From Jeotgalibacillus soli (GTDB lineage: Bacteria > Bacillota > Bacilli > Bacillales > Jeotgalibacillaceae): 64,000 nt of DNA. Positions 27,387 through 36,722 of the stretch are shown here, piece by piece. The position numbers and the translations under genes were made by a program. The stretch lies in contig NZ_JXRP01000008.1 of the NCBI RefSeq assembly GCF_000829435.1, forward strand, positions 1-64,000, written 5' to 3'. The first letter of the stretch is position 1; every line of letters starts with the position of its first letter. The notes beneath the pieces are model-generated. The model searched no databases and was not told the DNA's origin. It was given only the letters and a program-made list of their open reading frames with translations.

Positions 27387-28523
27387 ATGAAAGCCGTAAC
27401 CTTTCAAGGTGTTAAAGATGTTCAGGTAAAAGAAGTACAAGACCCAAGCATAAAAAAACCAGACGATATGATCGTAAAGCTAACAACTACAGCCATTTGC
27501 GGATCTGATTTGCACTTGATTCATGGTATGATTCCTAATTTGCCAGAAGACTATGTGATTGGTCATGAACCCATGGGCATTGTAGAGGAGGTAGGGCCTG
27601 AGGTTACAAAGTTAAAAAAGGGTGACCGTGTGATTATCCCTTTTAACGTAAGCTGCGGAGAATGCAGGTTTTGTAAGAGTCAGTTAGAAAGTCAATGTGA
27701 CAACTCAAATGCAAATGGTGAAATGGGTGCTTTTTTTGGTTATTCTGACACCGTGGGTGGTTATCCCGGTGGTCAAGCGGAATATATGCGTGTCCCTTAT
27801 GCTAATTTTACATCTTTTAAAATTCCTGAAAACAGTGAGGTAGAAGATGAAAAATTGGTCTTGCTTGCAGATGCAATGTCTACAGCCTATTGGAGTGTGG
27901 ATAATTCAGGTGTGAAACAAGGAGATACGGTTATTGTGCTAGGCTGTGGTCCGGTGGGTTTACTGGCACAAAAGTTTTCATGGCTAAAAGGGGCAAAACG
28001 GGTAATTGCGGTTGATTACATCGATTATCGCTTGCAGCACGCAAAAAAACATAATAATGTTGAAATCGTTAATTTTGAGCAACATGAAAATGTTGGAAGC
28101 TATTTGCATGAAATTACAAAGGGCGGTGCAGATGTAGTAATTGACTGCGTTGGAATGAGCGGGAAGATGACACCGCTTGAATTCGTTGCATCTGGATTAA
28201 AGCTTCATGGTGGTGCCATGAGTGCAATTATCATGGCCAGCCAGGCTGTTCGAAAAGGAGGCACCATTCAAATCACGGGGGTTTACGGTGCAAAGTATAA
28301 TGGGTTTCCTTTAGGAGATATATTTCAACGTAATGTAAATATTAGAACCGGACAGGCTCCCGTAATCCATTACATGCCGTTCTTATACAATCTAATTGCA
28401 GAAGGAAAAGTGGACCCAGGAGATGTAGTTACACATGTTTTACCGCTAGATCAGGCAAAACACGGATATGAAGTATTCGATACAAGGACAGATGGTTGTA
28501 TAAAAGTTGTATTAAAGCCCTAA
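27387..28523 (+). CDS. adhB: zinc-dependent alcohol dehydrogenase (AdhB type)
   Basis: A 378-aa medium-chain dehydrogenase. The catalytic-zinc Cys is in TAICGSDLHLIHG (about residues 34-46), GHEPMGIVEEVG follows, the structural-zinc cysteines are in CGECRFCKSQLESQC (about 90-104), and the NAD-binding motif is VLGCGPVGLLAQ (about 180-191). It belongs to the glutathione-independent formaldehyde dehydrogenase-like subgroup. In B. subtilis adhB lies in a coat gene cluster, as here, so expression in the mother cell is likely. Substrate unknown. Confidence 0.88.
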   Translation: MKAVTFQGVKDVQVKEVQDPSIKKPDDMIVKLTTTAICGSDLHLIHGMIPNLPEDYVIGHEPMGIVEEVGPEVTKLKKGDRVIIPFNVSCGECRFCKSQLESQCDNSNANGEMGAFFGYSDTVGGYPGGQAEYMRVPYANFTSFKIPENSEVEDEKLVLLADAMSTAYWSVDNSGVKQGDTVIVLGCGPVGLLAQKFSWLKGAKRVIAVDYIDYRLQHAKKHNNVEIVNFEQHENVGSYLHEITKGGADVVIDCVGMSGKMTPLEFVASGLKLHGGAMSAIIMASQAVRKGGTIQITGVYGAKYNGFPLGDIFQRNVNIRTGQAPVIHYMPFLYNLIAEGKVDPGDVVTHVLPLDQAKHGYEVFDTRTDGCIKVVLKP

Positions 28524-28548
28524 AATCTCTCCTGTCGATCCATAGAAT

Positions 28549-28573
28549 AAAAAATCCTTATATAGGGTTTTTT
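28549..28573 (+). terminator. terminator after adhB
   Basis: AAAAATCCT and AGGGTTTTT pair across a short loop with a T run. Confidence 0.6.
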
Positions 28574-29113
28574 GTTAGCAATCTGCTTTATAGAAGTGGG
28601 GGAAGAGCTATTGGCCACGATTGAGTGATCCATGTCATGACCAAGTTGTTCAGTTCACGATTGAGTGTTCTGAAGAAAAAAAGAAGGAGTACGGTTAGAA
28701 TGCTCCTGGATTTTAACTTTGCGAAAAATATTTATTTTACGCTAATGCATGATGTACCATCAAAATTTAAAAAGAGCGCTAAACCTTTATAAAAAAGGGT
28801 TTAGCGCTCTTTTGTTTTGCGCTAAAAAGCACAAAATCCCAAAAAATCATAGAGGGAATATTCCACAGTGATAAAAACAGCTATTTTTTCGAGTTAGGTC
28901 GAAACCCAACTGTCATTCTTGGAGAAAGATTAATATCGTCTCGAATACATTATAAGTGTTATTGTAATTGGTTGAGGCGTGATTGTGGTTCATGTGGATG
29001 TATAATGTGAGGAAAGATCCACCAGGGATTTAATGGCCCTGTTCTTTTTAAGAAGAATAAAAAAACCACTCAGCACTGGTTCAATGCAATGTCCACAGCA
29101 TGGATCCATTTTT
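28574..29113. other. intergenic with orphan terminator
   Basis: No intact gene. CACGATTGAGTG occurs twice (28617 and 28659 region). A very strong hairpin lies at 28769-28813 without a gene before it. The rest shows no pattern I can support. Confidence 0.45.
28769..28813. terminator. orphan strong terminator
   Basis: AAAAGAGCGCTAAACC and GGTTTAGCGCTCTTTT are perfect 16-bp complements. It can act in either direction. No gene ends at it on either side within 240 bases. Confidence 0.8.
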
Positions 29114-29284
29114 TTACTTGCTGCGAAGCTCATTTTCGAAATAAAAGGTTGATGGATGCTCTTTTACAGTATAAGAGTATTCCTTCATGTTCTTTACATA
29201 ATGCCATTTATTCACTGTTACTAATTCGTCAGTTGTTTTTATTCTTATTATGTCTCCGATATCAAACTTATTTTTATCTGCCAC
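29114..29284 (-). CDS. 56-aa conserved-looking small protein
   Basis: A small gene starting with GTG (GAGGTG a few bases upstream): ADKNKFDIGDIIRIKTTDEL, then VNKWHYVKNMKEYSYTV and EHPSTFYFENEL. The amphipathic beta pattern (IGDIIRIKTT...VTVNKW) suggests a small SH3-like fold, which is an inference. I recall similar small Bacillus proteins but no function. It is one of few intact genes in the 28.5-31 kb stretch. Confidence 0.6.
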   Translation of the reverse strand: MADKNKFDIGDIIRIKTTDELVTVNKWHYVKNMKEYSYTVKEHPSTFYFENELRSK

Positions 29285-29848
29285 TTTTACACCTCGTTTT
29301 CAAATAGAATAAGCACGTTTAATGCTGCTTATTTATCGTTATTTTTTTCTGTAATTGGGATTTCAGTAAAAACCTAGGCCTTTAGAAAATGAATATTATT
29401 TAATTTAGGTTCTAAGCAAGGAATCTCACCGGTGGTTTCAGGATTTTGGCGAAAGTAAGCTTAGTCAGTTACCGTCACTTCTTTAAACCTATATTTAGAC
29501 AAAAAGTGCCACCTTTCGCTAGATCTACTTTTAGCGATTTTCACCATAAAATTAACCCTCAACCCTATCTTACCATTAACACCAAATTTAATCTTGATTA
29601 TGACCAATCTTATTTAAAAAAAGAGATTATTTGGTTACACACTTGATTATTTTGTGTCGAAAATGAGTGCTTTCTCTGTACACACTCATCATTTGGCCCC
29701 GAAGGATTCCACCGATACTAATTACTTACCCTTGATTTGCAAACGAGATAAAAGAAAACAGTTTTCTCCGGAGGGCATGCCTTTAAATTTTATGATGTTT
29801 TATGGGTGAAATTGTTTCGAACATATTTAAAATCCAACACATGAAATT
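29285..29848. other. intergenic, nothing supported
   Basis: A plus-strand frame at 29446-29646 has no ribosome site and no protein-like pattern and is not called. The bases just before 29849 may include the degraded start of gvpA. Confidence 0.5.
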
Positions 29849-30052
29849 TTGCAAAAAGGAATCGTGATTGATGTGTTTGCGAGAGCTTCTCTTGTCGGGA
29901 TCGAAATTCTTACGATTAAAGCTAGAGTTGTGAGCGCAAGTGTTGATACTTGGCTTGGTTATGCAGAGGCTGTCGGACTTCTTAACGATAAAGTTGAAGA
30001 AAATGGTCTTCCGGCACAGTCCAATGATAGAAGCCCTCAATTTAGCATTTAA
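29849..30052 (+). pseudogene. gvpA: gas vesicle protein GvpA, 5'-truncated
   Basis: The frame reads [20 protein letters not shown] and then [34 protein letters not shown] and ends QFSI. This is the conserved GvpA core and C-terminus (B. megaterium GvpA also ends RFSI). The N-terminal 20-25 residues that start the rib subunit are missing or degraded; the frame continues upstream only as NPTHEIL without a start codon. GvpA is the structural wall protein of gas vesicles. The neighbouring gvp genes are also broken. Confidence 0.85.
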
Positions 30053-30094
30053 TGAATTAGTTTTAGGAGGTAAAGGGCTCAGGGGGCAGCACCT

Positions 30095-30409
30095 GTGCTG
30101 CTGGATCTGCCCAATCCCTTACTAAATGAAAAAGCGGAGGCAGCTATGGAATTCAAAGAAATAATGAATAATGTTTCTGGCTTTTTCAGTGAATACATCG
30201 CTCCTCCCCGCACGATAACATCAGTAGAAGCGAACGAGGAAGGCTGGAAGGTCACCGTTGAAGTCATTGAAGAAAAGGAATATATGAAGGAATACGCAAA
30301 GGACTAAATGCTTGGGACCTATGATGTGCTTGTAAATAAAGACAAAGAATTCACATCATTTAAAAGAAAAGATGTTCGCTATAGAAGTGCAATCGGCTTG
30401 GAAACCTAG
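30095..30409 (+). pseudogene. gvpO: gas vesicle protein GvpO with nonsense codon
   Basis: The frame reads IMNNVSGFFSEYIAPPRTIT, WKVTVEVIEEKEYMKEYAKD, then TAA at 30305-30307, then MLGTYDVLVNKDKEF and VRYRSAI. This is the GvpO family pattern, in which the residues after AKD are normally continuous. One base change explains the stop. The start is uncertain (GTG or ATG between 30092 and 30146). Confidence 0.78.
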
Positions 30410-30438
30410 CAGATGAGTGAGATGGAGGTGATACGGAA

Positions 30439-30945
30439 ATGACGGTTTTAAAAAAACAGATCAAGAAGGAAAAAAAGCAATGATACAGGACGCTGAAACA
30501 AAAAGGTTATTGACCCGGTCATTGCAGTACCTGAAAGCTGGCTGCCCCATTCATTTTACGGGTCCCTCTGGTGCAGAGAAAACCTCTCTTGCACTTGCGC
30601 TTGCAAAAAAAAGCAAAAGGCCGGTTATGCTTATGCACGGCAATCATGAATTAAACAATAAGGATTTGATCGGCGACTTTACAGGTTATATGAATAAAAA
30701 ATAGTTGATCACTATATCAGGTCCGTTTACAAGAAAGACGAAAGCGTGACTGAAACATGCAGAGATGGACGTCTGCTAGAAGCGGTCAAGTAAGGCTATA
30801 CATTAATTTACGAAAAATTCACCCGTTCCCAGCCAAAGACAAATAATATTTTCCTCTCAATATTGGAGGAGGAAGTGCTTCCTTTATATGGAGAAGCTCA
30901 CTTTATCCACCTGAAAAATACAAGAGTATATTGCGGAGACAGAAA
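30439..30945 (+). pseudogene. gvpN: gas vesicle AAA ATPase GvpN, broken
   Basis: Pieces of GvpN in changing frames: TKRLLTRSLQYLKAGCPIHF, the Walker A region FTGPSGAEKTSLALALA, then VMLMHGNHELNNKDLIGDF, a frameshift near 30700, YIRSVYKKDESV, a stop near 30791, and LIYEKFTRSQPKTNNIFLSI. Walker A has Glu where Gly is expected before Lys, and the Walker B acidic pair (usually YDEF) reads YEKF. The C-terminal half is absent. GvpN is needed for vesicle enlargement. Confidence 0.82.
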
Positions 30946-31242
30946 GCCGACTCCTTCAAAAGGGAAAATTCTATGGAGAGGCAAGTTAAGCCAAGTAGAT
31001 GGTTTTTTGCTTATAAGGAAGGATACAGTATATTTATGCTGTAAAATAGATAAACGATCAAAAATTCTATTTATTCTGATTTATTTTTTGATATACTGAC
31101 ATTAGATATTAAGTATATAAATATCTAAATATGTAATGAAAAAGTGTTTCTCAAACGTCATTTGTTCGTTTTAACAAACGGTCATTTTATTTGTGAGTGC
31201 TATCAAAATATAGATTAATTTTTACGTGAGGAGAGTTATTCT
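30946..31242. other. intergenic before rpoN
   Basis: AT-rich. The end of the gvp relic merges into non-coding sequence. No promoter with good boxes could be fixed for rpoN. Confidence 0.4.
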
Positions 31243-32589
31243 ATGAATCTATCTACAGGGCTCTTACAACAGCAGACAACGAACTTAACGATGACTCAAG
31301 GACTCAGACAAGCGATTTCTCTATTGCAGTACTCATTGAATGATTTATCAGATTTTATTCAGGAGCAAGCGATGGATAATCCATTGATCGAATTACATGA
31401 TAATGCCAGAGTGGAAGCAGGAAATGAAGGATATTCAGGAAAATCAAAAGAATATGCAAAACGTTCGGTTGAAGATACTAACCAGGCAGTTTCGCCATTT
31501 GACTATATAAATATGGAACGCCGCAGTTTACAGGAGCACTTGCTTAATCAAATATGCCTATTGCAAATAAGCGATATGGATTATAAGCTCCTATCGTATT
31601 TTATTTATCACATTAATGAAGATGGTTATTTATCTCACACGGTTGAAGAGCTATGCCAAGAACTCAAAGTTTCAGATGAAAAGGGGAAATCTCTTTTAAC
31701 CTTGATACAGGAGCTGGATCCAGTAGGGGTCGGAGCACGAAATCTTCAAGAATGCTTACTGCTGCAGCTAGAGAAAATGCCAACAAGAAATCGATTAGCC
31801 GAATGTATTGTGGCGCAGCATATTGCTGCATTTGCATCTAAAAGCTGGAAGAGCCTCTCAAAAGAATTGTCTGTTACACTGCAGGAAATTCAACAAGTCC
31901 AAGACCTCATTCACACACTTCAACCAAGACCAGGTATTAATTACAGCAGTGAACTTCCCAAATATATTGTTGCAGACGTTTCTGTGATGGAGTCAAATGG
32001 AACATTTACAGTAGTCATTAATGATGAACTTTTGCCCATTATAAAATTGAATCATGAATATCAATCATTATTAAAGCAAAAAAATGTGGAAGCCCACCAA
32101 TATTTGAAAGAGAAGTATGGGGAGTTACAGTGGCTGCAAAAAAGCATTCTCCAAAGACATTCAACCTTGTATCAAGTGACGAAAGCGATCGTGGATTATC
32201 AACAGGACTTTTTTGTCAAAGGTCCAGCAGCTTTAAAGCCGTTAACCTTAAAACAGATTGCAGAAGAAATTGATGTACATGAGTCCACTGTAAGCCGGAT
32301 TACGTCAAATAAATATGTTGAAACCCCAACAGGGATCGTTGAATTAAAATATTTCTTTTCCAGTTCTCTCATTAAGCAAAATAATGAGACCTCATCGACA
32401 AGCGTAAAAGAATTGATAAAAAATTTAATTGATAAAGAGGATAAGACAAAGCCATTATCAGATCAAAAAATCGTGCAAATGCTGGAAAAGAAACAACAAA
32501 TTCAAATTTCACGACGCGCCATCGCAAAGTATCGTGATGAAATGAATATCCCCTCCTCACCAAAACGGAAAAGATTTTTGGCGCATTAA
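31243..32589 (+). CDS. rpoN: RNA polymerase sigma-54 factor
   Basis: Sigma-54 (SigL, 448 aa). Region I is Gln/Leu-rich (LSTGLLQQQTTNLTMTQGLR, QAISLLQYS), the core-binding domain follows (about 90-290), then the helix-turn-helix VHESTVSRITSNKYVETP and the RpoN box SRRAIAKYRDEMNIP at about residues 425-439. All parts are intact. It needs enhancer-binding activators, none of which lies in this window. In B. subtilis SigL serves acetoin, levanase, amino-acid and cold-shock genes. GAGGAGAG precedes the ATG. Confidence 0.95.
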   Translation: MNLSTGLLQQQTTNLTMTQGLRQAISLLQYSLNDLSDFIQEQAMDNPLIELHDNARVEAGNEGYSGKSKEYAKRSVEDTNQAVSPFDYINMERRSLQEHLLNQICLLQISDMDYKLLSYFIYHINEDGYLSHTVEELCQELKVSDEKGKSLLTLIQELDPVGVGARNLQECLLLQLEKMPTRNRLAECIVAQHIAAFASKSWKSLSKELSVTLQEIQQVQDLIHTLQPRPGINYSSELPKYIVADVSVMESNGTFTVVINDELLPIIKLNHEYQSLLKQKNVEAHQYLKEKYGELQWLQKSILQRHSTLYQVTKAIVDYQQDFFVKGPAALKPLTLKQIAEEIDVHESTVSRITSNKYVETPTGIVELKYFFSSSLIKQNNETSSTSVKELIKNLIDKEDKTKPLSDQKIVQMLEKKQQIQISRRAIAKYRDEMNIPSSPKRKRFLAH

Positions 32590-32647
32590 TTGGAGTAAAC
32601 GACAAGTTCAGCTTCTAGGTCATGCCTCAAAAATGAATATAGAAATG

Positions 32648-32701
32648 TCTCCACTAAGTAATACCGGCAAACCGGTGCAAAGCTTAGGGAGGCTATTTTT
32701 T
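32648..32701 (+). terminator. structured terminator after rpoN
   Basis: CTCC-A-CTAAG and CTTAGGGAG form an outer stem around an inner perfect hairpin ACCGG-CAAA-CCGGT, followed by GCTATTTTTT. It is the likely rpoN terminator. The pieces GGCAAACC and GCAAAGC in this order recall conserved bases of c-di-GMP-I (GEMM) riboswitches, but the fold is too short to call it one. Confidence 0.6.
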
Positions 32702-33135
32702 GTTCAAATAGATTTTGGGTGTTCACAAACTATCATAAAATACTAATGGCAAGACATTCAATGCAAGCTTCGACATAAACTGTGGGGGACAGCTAAGTGA
32801 TGAGCTTGCAAAAATAGCTTTGATTGACTCAATCTTTTCTCAACTACCAGGTTCATTTTACTTTTTGAAAGCTTAAATCATCATAAAACTCCTTCATTTC
32901 TCTATTTAAATTCCGATCATGTAAGCATCCAGTATTCGTCAACGGTGATTACAAAAGCATCCACGCAAGTGGTAGTCCCGTTAGGCCGTAAAAAAACAAG
33001 AATAAAAAGATTGTCATCAGAATAAAATGATGTTGGCATCTTTAATTGTCAGTTTAACAGCTTTGTGTAGCCCTATGAAATCCTTCTATTTGATCCTACA
33101 AGTATTTATAAAATTTAAAAATTCTAAAATATCTG
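32702..33135. other. intergenic between rpoN and ilvA
   Basis: No coding frame or clear signal until the ilvA promoter. There is no recognisable T-box leader before ilvA. Confidence 0.45.
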
Positions 33136-33163
33136 TTGAATCGAAAAATATCCATAGTATAAT
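33136..33163 (+). promoter_or_regulatory. ilvA promoter
   Basis: TTGAAT and TATAAT with a 16-base spacer, 37 bases before the ilvA start. Confidence 0.6.
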
Positions 33164-33200
33164 GAAGAAATTATGATTAACGGAAAATGAGGGTGAATAA

Positions 33201-34469
33201 ATGGAACAGAAAGTGGAAATGAGAGCTTCGGTACAGCTTGAGGACATTTTAATTGCCTATCAGAAGTTGAAGGATGTAGTGGTTCATACACCCCTGCAAA
33301 GAAATGATCGGCTTTCTGAAAAGTACGGATGTACGATCTATTTAAAAAGGGAGGATCTTCAGCATGTACGGTCCTTTAAATTACGCGGCGCCTATTATTC
33401 GATGCAATCGCTTGACAGGGGGCAGCTTGAAAAGGGTGTAGTTTGTGCAAGCGCGGGTAATCATGCTCAGGGAGTTGCCTATGCGTGCAAACAGCTTCAG
33501 GTTAACGGGAAAATATATATGCCTGCAACGACTCCGCGTCAGAAAGTGAACCAGGTAGAAATGTTTGGCAGAGGTTTTATTGAGATCGTTTTAACCGGTG
33601 ATACATTTGATGATGCATACAATGAAGCCGTGAAATGCGCAAATGAGGAAAACAGGCCGTTTATCCATCCGTTTAATGATGAAAATGTGATCGCGGGGCA
33701 GGGAACGACGGCTGTTGAAATCCTGAATGATTGCGATGAGCCGATCGACTTTGTTTTTGCGAGCATTGGCGGCGGAGGGCTTATGGCGGGGATGAGTACG
33801 TACATAAAAAGCATCTCTCCAAGGACCAAAATGATTGGGGTTGAACCGAAGGGTGCGCCTTCCATGAAGGAATCTCTTCTCTATAATAAAGTAACCACCT
33901 TATCTGATATTGAAAAATTCGTGGATGGGGCAGCAGTAAAAAGCGTTGGAGAAAAAACGTTTGAGATTTGCCGAGAGCTTTTGGAGGATGTACTGCTTGT
34001 TCCAGAGGGGAAGGTTTGTACTTCTATTCTTGAGCTTTATAATGAGCATGCGATTGTTGCGGAGCCTGCTGGTGCTTTGCCAATTGCAGCGCTTGATCTG
34101 TATAAAGAAGAGATAAAAGGAAAAACTGTGGTATGCGTCATCAGCGGAGGAAATAATGATATTGGCCGTATGCAGGAAATTAAAGAAAGATCTAAGCTTT
34201 ATGAAGGGCTGCTGCATTACTTTATCGTCAACTTCCCGCAGCGTGCTGGTGCTTTACGAGAATTTTTGGACGAAGTGCTTGGTCCAACTGACGACATCAC
34301 AAGGTTTGAATATACAAAGAAAAATAACAGGGAAAACGGTCCGGCATTAGTCGGAATCGAATTAAAGAATAAAGAAGATCATGCTGATCTGATAAAACGC
34401 ATGAATAAGAAGGGATTTTCGTTCCAGGAAATTAATCAAGACAGCAACTTATTTCACTTGCTTATTTAA
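33201..34469 (+). CDS. ilvA: threonine ammonia-lyase (threonine dehydratase)
   Basis: IlvA (422 aa, the B. subtilis length) makes 2-oxobutanoate from threonine for isoleucine synthesis. The PLP lysine is in VRSFKLRGAYY (about residues 52-62), the phosphate-binding glycines in ASIGGGGLMAG (about 188-198), and an ACT-like regulatory domain starts at about residue 335 (LLHYFIVNFPQRAGALREF). GAGGGTG precedes the ATG. It has its own promoter and terminator, apart from any ilv-leu operon. Confidence 0.95.
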   Translation: MEQKVEMRASVQLEDILIAYQKLKDVVVHTPLQRNDRLSEKYGCTIYLKREDLQHVRSFKLRGAYYSMQSLDRGQLEKGVVCASAGNHAQGVAYACKQLQVNGKIYMPATTPRQKVNQVEMFGRGFIEIVLTGDTFDDAYNEAVKCANEENRPFIHPFNDENVIAGQGTTAVEILNDCDEPIDFVFASIGGGGLMAGMSTYIKSISPRTKMIGVEPKGAPSMKESLLYNKVTTLSDIEKFVDGAAVKSVGEKTFEICRELLEDVLLVPEGKVCTSILELYNEHAIVAEPAGALPIAALDLYKEEIKGKTVVCVISGGNNDIGRMQEIKERSKLYEGLLHYFIVNFPQRAGALREFLDEVLGPTDDITRFEYTKKNNRENGPALVGIELKNKEDHADLIKRMNKKGFSFQEINQDSNLFHLLI

Positions 34470-34499
34470 GGAAAGTCAAGAACACGACAAATATAAATG

Positions 34500-34541
34500 A
34501 AAACAGCCCCTTTGTTTTTCAGTAGGGGCTGTTTTTTTTTT
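34500..34541 (+). terminator. terminator after ilvA
   Basis: AAAACAGCCCC and GGGGCTGTTTT pair, followed by a long T run. Confidence 0.92.
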
Positions 34542-34559
34542 GCTTTTTCCTAAATATTT

Positions 34560-36606
34560 CTTTACAAACTTCTAATTTTTATTTAGCGTTTATGAACAGT
34601 ATCTTTTTAGGGCTCTATGCATTGATGGTCTATTTCTTATACGAGCAGAATCGATCTTTGAAAAAATGGACCTTGTATATAGTGAAATTTTTTGGGCAGT
34701 ATGCTCTTGGCTTTGGACTTGCTGCGATGTTTTTTATTCCGGCAGTTCAAACCTTTTTACAGGTAGATCGTTTTTATTATGAAATTGAACGTCCGCTCTT
34801 TTTTACAGCAGATTACGATAGCCGTTTGCCATTTGATGTGTTTACTTTGGAAGGCTACGGCTTGCGAATGACATTACCGCTTATATCAATTCTACTGATT
34901 ATGTTAGGATTTTTCATTCCGAACAGGGGGACCAGAATCCGGACTCTGTTTCATCTGATGTTTCTTGTGATGGCGGCGCTGCCGTTTTTCTATTCTTTCT
35001 ATAATGGCATGTCATCTCAGCAAAGCAGGTGGATGTATATGCTTTTGTTAAGCCATGTCATTATGGTGCCTTTTGTGTTAGATGAAGTAAAAAAACTTTC
35101 ACCACGATTTTTTTTACCGATAGTCGCTGTCTGCTTAGCGGGTGTTTATTTATTGTATAAACAGAAAGAAGAATTGATCGGTATTTTTGTTACCGACTTC
35201 GATGTTATGTTTTTGCTCTTGTTTGCAGCAGGAGCAGCGGGCATTCTATTAGTATGGAAAAAATGGCGAATCAGCGGGATGCTGCTGCTGATTTTGACAG
35301 TATGGTATACGTCCTATCAATTTCAATCCGTAATTATTGAAAACTGCTTCCAGATGGTCTCGCCTACGTAGAAGAAAAACAGGAAGAGATTAAAGATCGC
35401 TATAAAAATCCTGAAATCATTACCATGCTAAATGATATTAAGGAAGAAGAGACTGCTTTTCACCGTTTGTTGCGGGATACATCACTTTATGAAAATGATT
35501 CATTGCTGTATCATTACAATGGTTTTAAAAGCTATAACAGCTTGATTGCAGGAAATGTGCATCAGTTTATGAAGCGGGACCTTAATATCCTTCATCAAAA
35601 TACTCCAAGTGTAATTGATGGCTTAGATGATCGCCTGTATCTTGAAACGCTTCTAACAGCTCACTACAAAGTTGAACCTACGGAACGCTTACGTGAAATT
35701 CCATATGGTTACAATGAAGCATTTCAAACAGAGAACTATACGGTATTAGAGCAGATAACACCATTACCACCTGCATTTACTTTTAAGGAAGCCATTAGTA
35801 AGGAGGCCTTTGATTCTCTGTCTTATGGAAAAAGAGATCAGGTATTATTATCAGCGGCTGTTATGGAGGAACCAAACCTACCTTCTTATGATTTGGAAAC
35901 ATTATATACCGATACCCGTTCAATAGAGCCGGAGGACGCAATAGAAATGCGAAATGTTGGCTTAAACGATGATGGATACTGGACGACTATTAAGCCCGAA
36001 AACGGTGCATTTGTATTCGGTAATCCATTTTATGGAATGGGTGCTGGGGAAGTATTAGTGACCGTTTCTTTTAAAGAAAAAAACTTTTGGATATATACGC
36101 TTTCACTTAACCAAAAACACATTCGAAATAATGGTGAGAAGAACATATACAATTATCCGCGTGATGAGTTCGTATTTAAAATCGATACGAACCACGAGAA
36201 AATAAATCTTTCCTTTACGCCAGGTCAGTATGATATTCAAAAAATAGAAGCTGAATACCAGCCGTATGAAGTTTTTGATCGTATTTTGCAGCAGCAGCTG
36301 ACACAGGCTAGCACCAATATCGAATTTGATAACAATCGTCTGTCAATGACAGTGGATCCTGACGGAGATGAAGTGCTGTTTGTTGCGGTTCCTTACCACA
36401 AGGGTTGGTCCGTTGAAGTAGATGGAGAAAAAAGAGACGTACAAGAAATCCAGTCTGCATTTATCGGAGTTCCAGTTTATAAGTGGGACGAGAAAGTTAT
36501 TCTGACATATAGAACACCAGGATTAATTCCTGGTATGATGCTAGGTATGCTTTCTTTACTCATAATTGCATGGATTATGTATAGAAGAAAAAAATATTCA
36601 TCCTAA
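34560..36606 (+). pseudogene. YfhO family membrane protein, truncated and frameshifted
   Basis: The reading starts within the family (SNFYLAFMNSIFLGLYALMV, with the frame open from about 34560) and lacks the first 200 or so residues. About nine membrane helices follow up to 35345, where a frameshift occurs: one frame ends at 35371, the other resumes as LLPDGLAYVEEKQEEI and runs to 36606 through a large extracytoplasmic domain and a final membrane helix. YfhO-type proteins are GT-C-like enzymes linked to lipoteichoic acid or glycolipid modification. This copy cannot be functional. Confidence 0.8.
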
Positions 36607-36616
36607 TTATAAATTG

Positions 36617-36654
36617 AAAGCCTCTCACAAATGGTTTCATGAGAGGCTTTTTTC
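36617..36654 (+). terminator. terminator after the yfhO pseudogene
   Basis: AAAGCCTCTCA and TGAGAGGCTTT pair across twelve bases, then more T. Confidence 0.88.
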
Positions 36655-36722
36655 TGTGTTAAGGATCCTGTAAAAGGCATCAAGAGTTAAATAGTGATTC
36701 TAGTATTCTTCTTTTCTACTAG

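Noticed and set aside
29089-29307. Plus-strand frame of 72 codons
   Set aside because: It is antisense to the 56-aa minus-strand gene, which has the better start site and protein pattern.
29446-29646. Plus-strand frame of 66 codons
   Set aside because: No ribosome site and no protein-like pattern in an otherwise non-coding stretch.
12001-31000. A defence island or complete prophage in the scrap-rich region
   Set aside because: Only fragments of recombinases, a phage replication protein and insertion sequences are present; no nuclease, toxin-antitoxin pair, capsid or tail gene could be identified.
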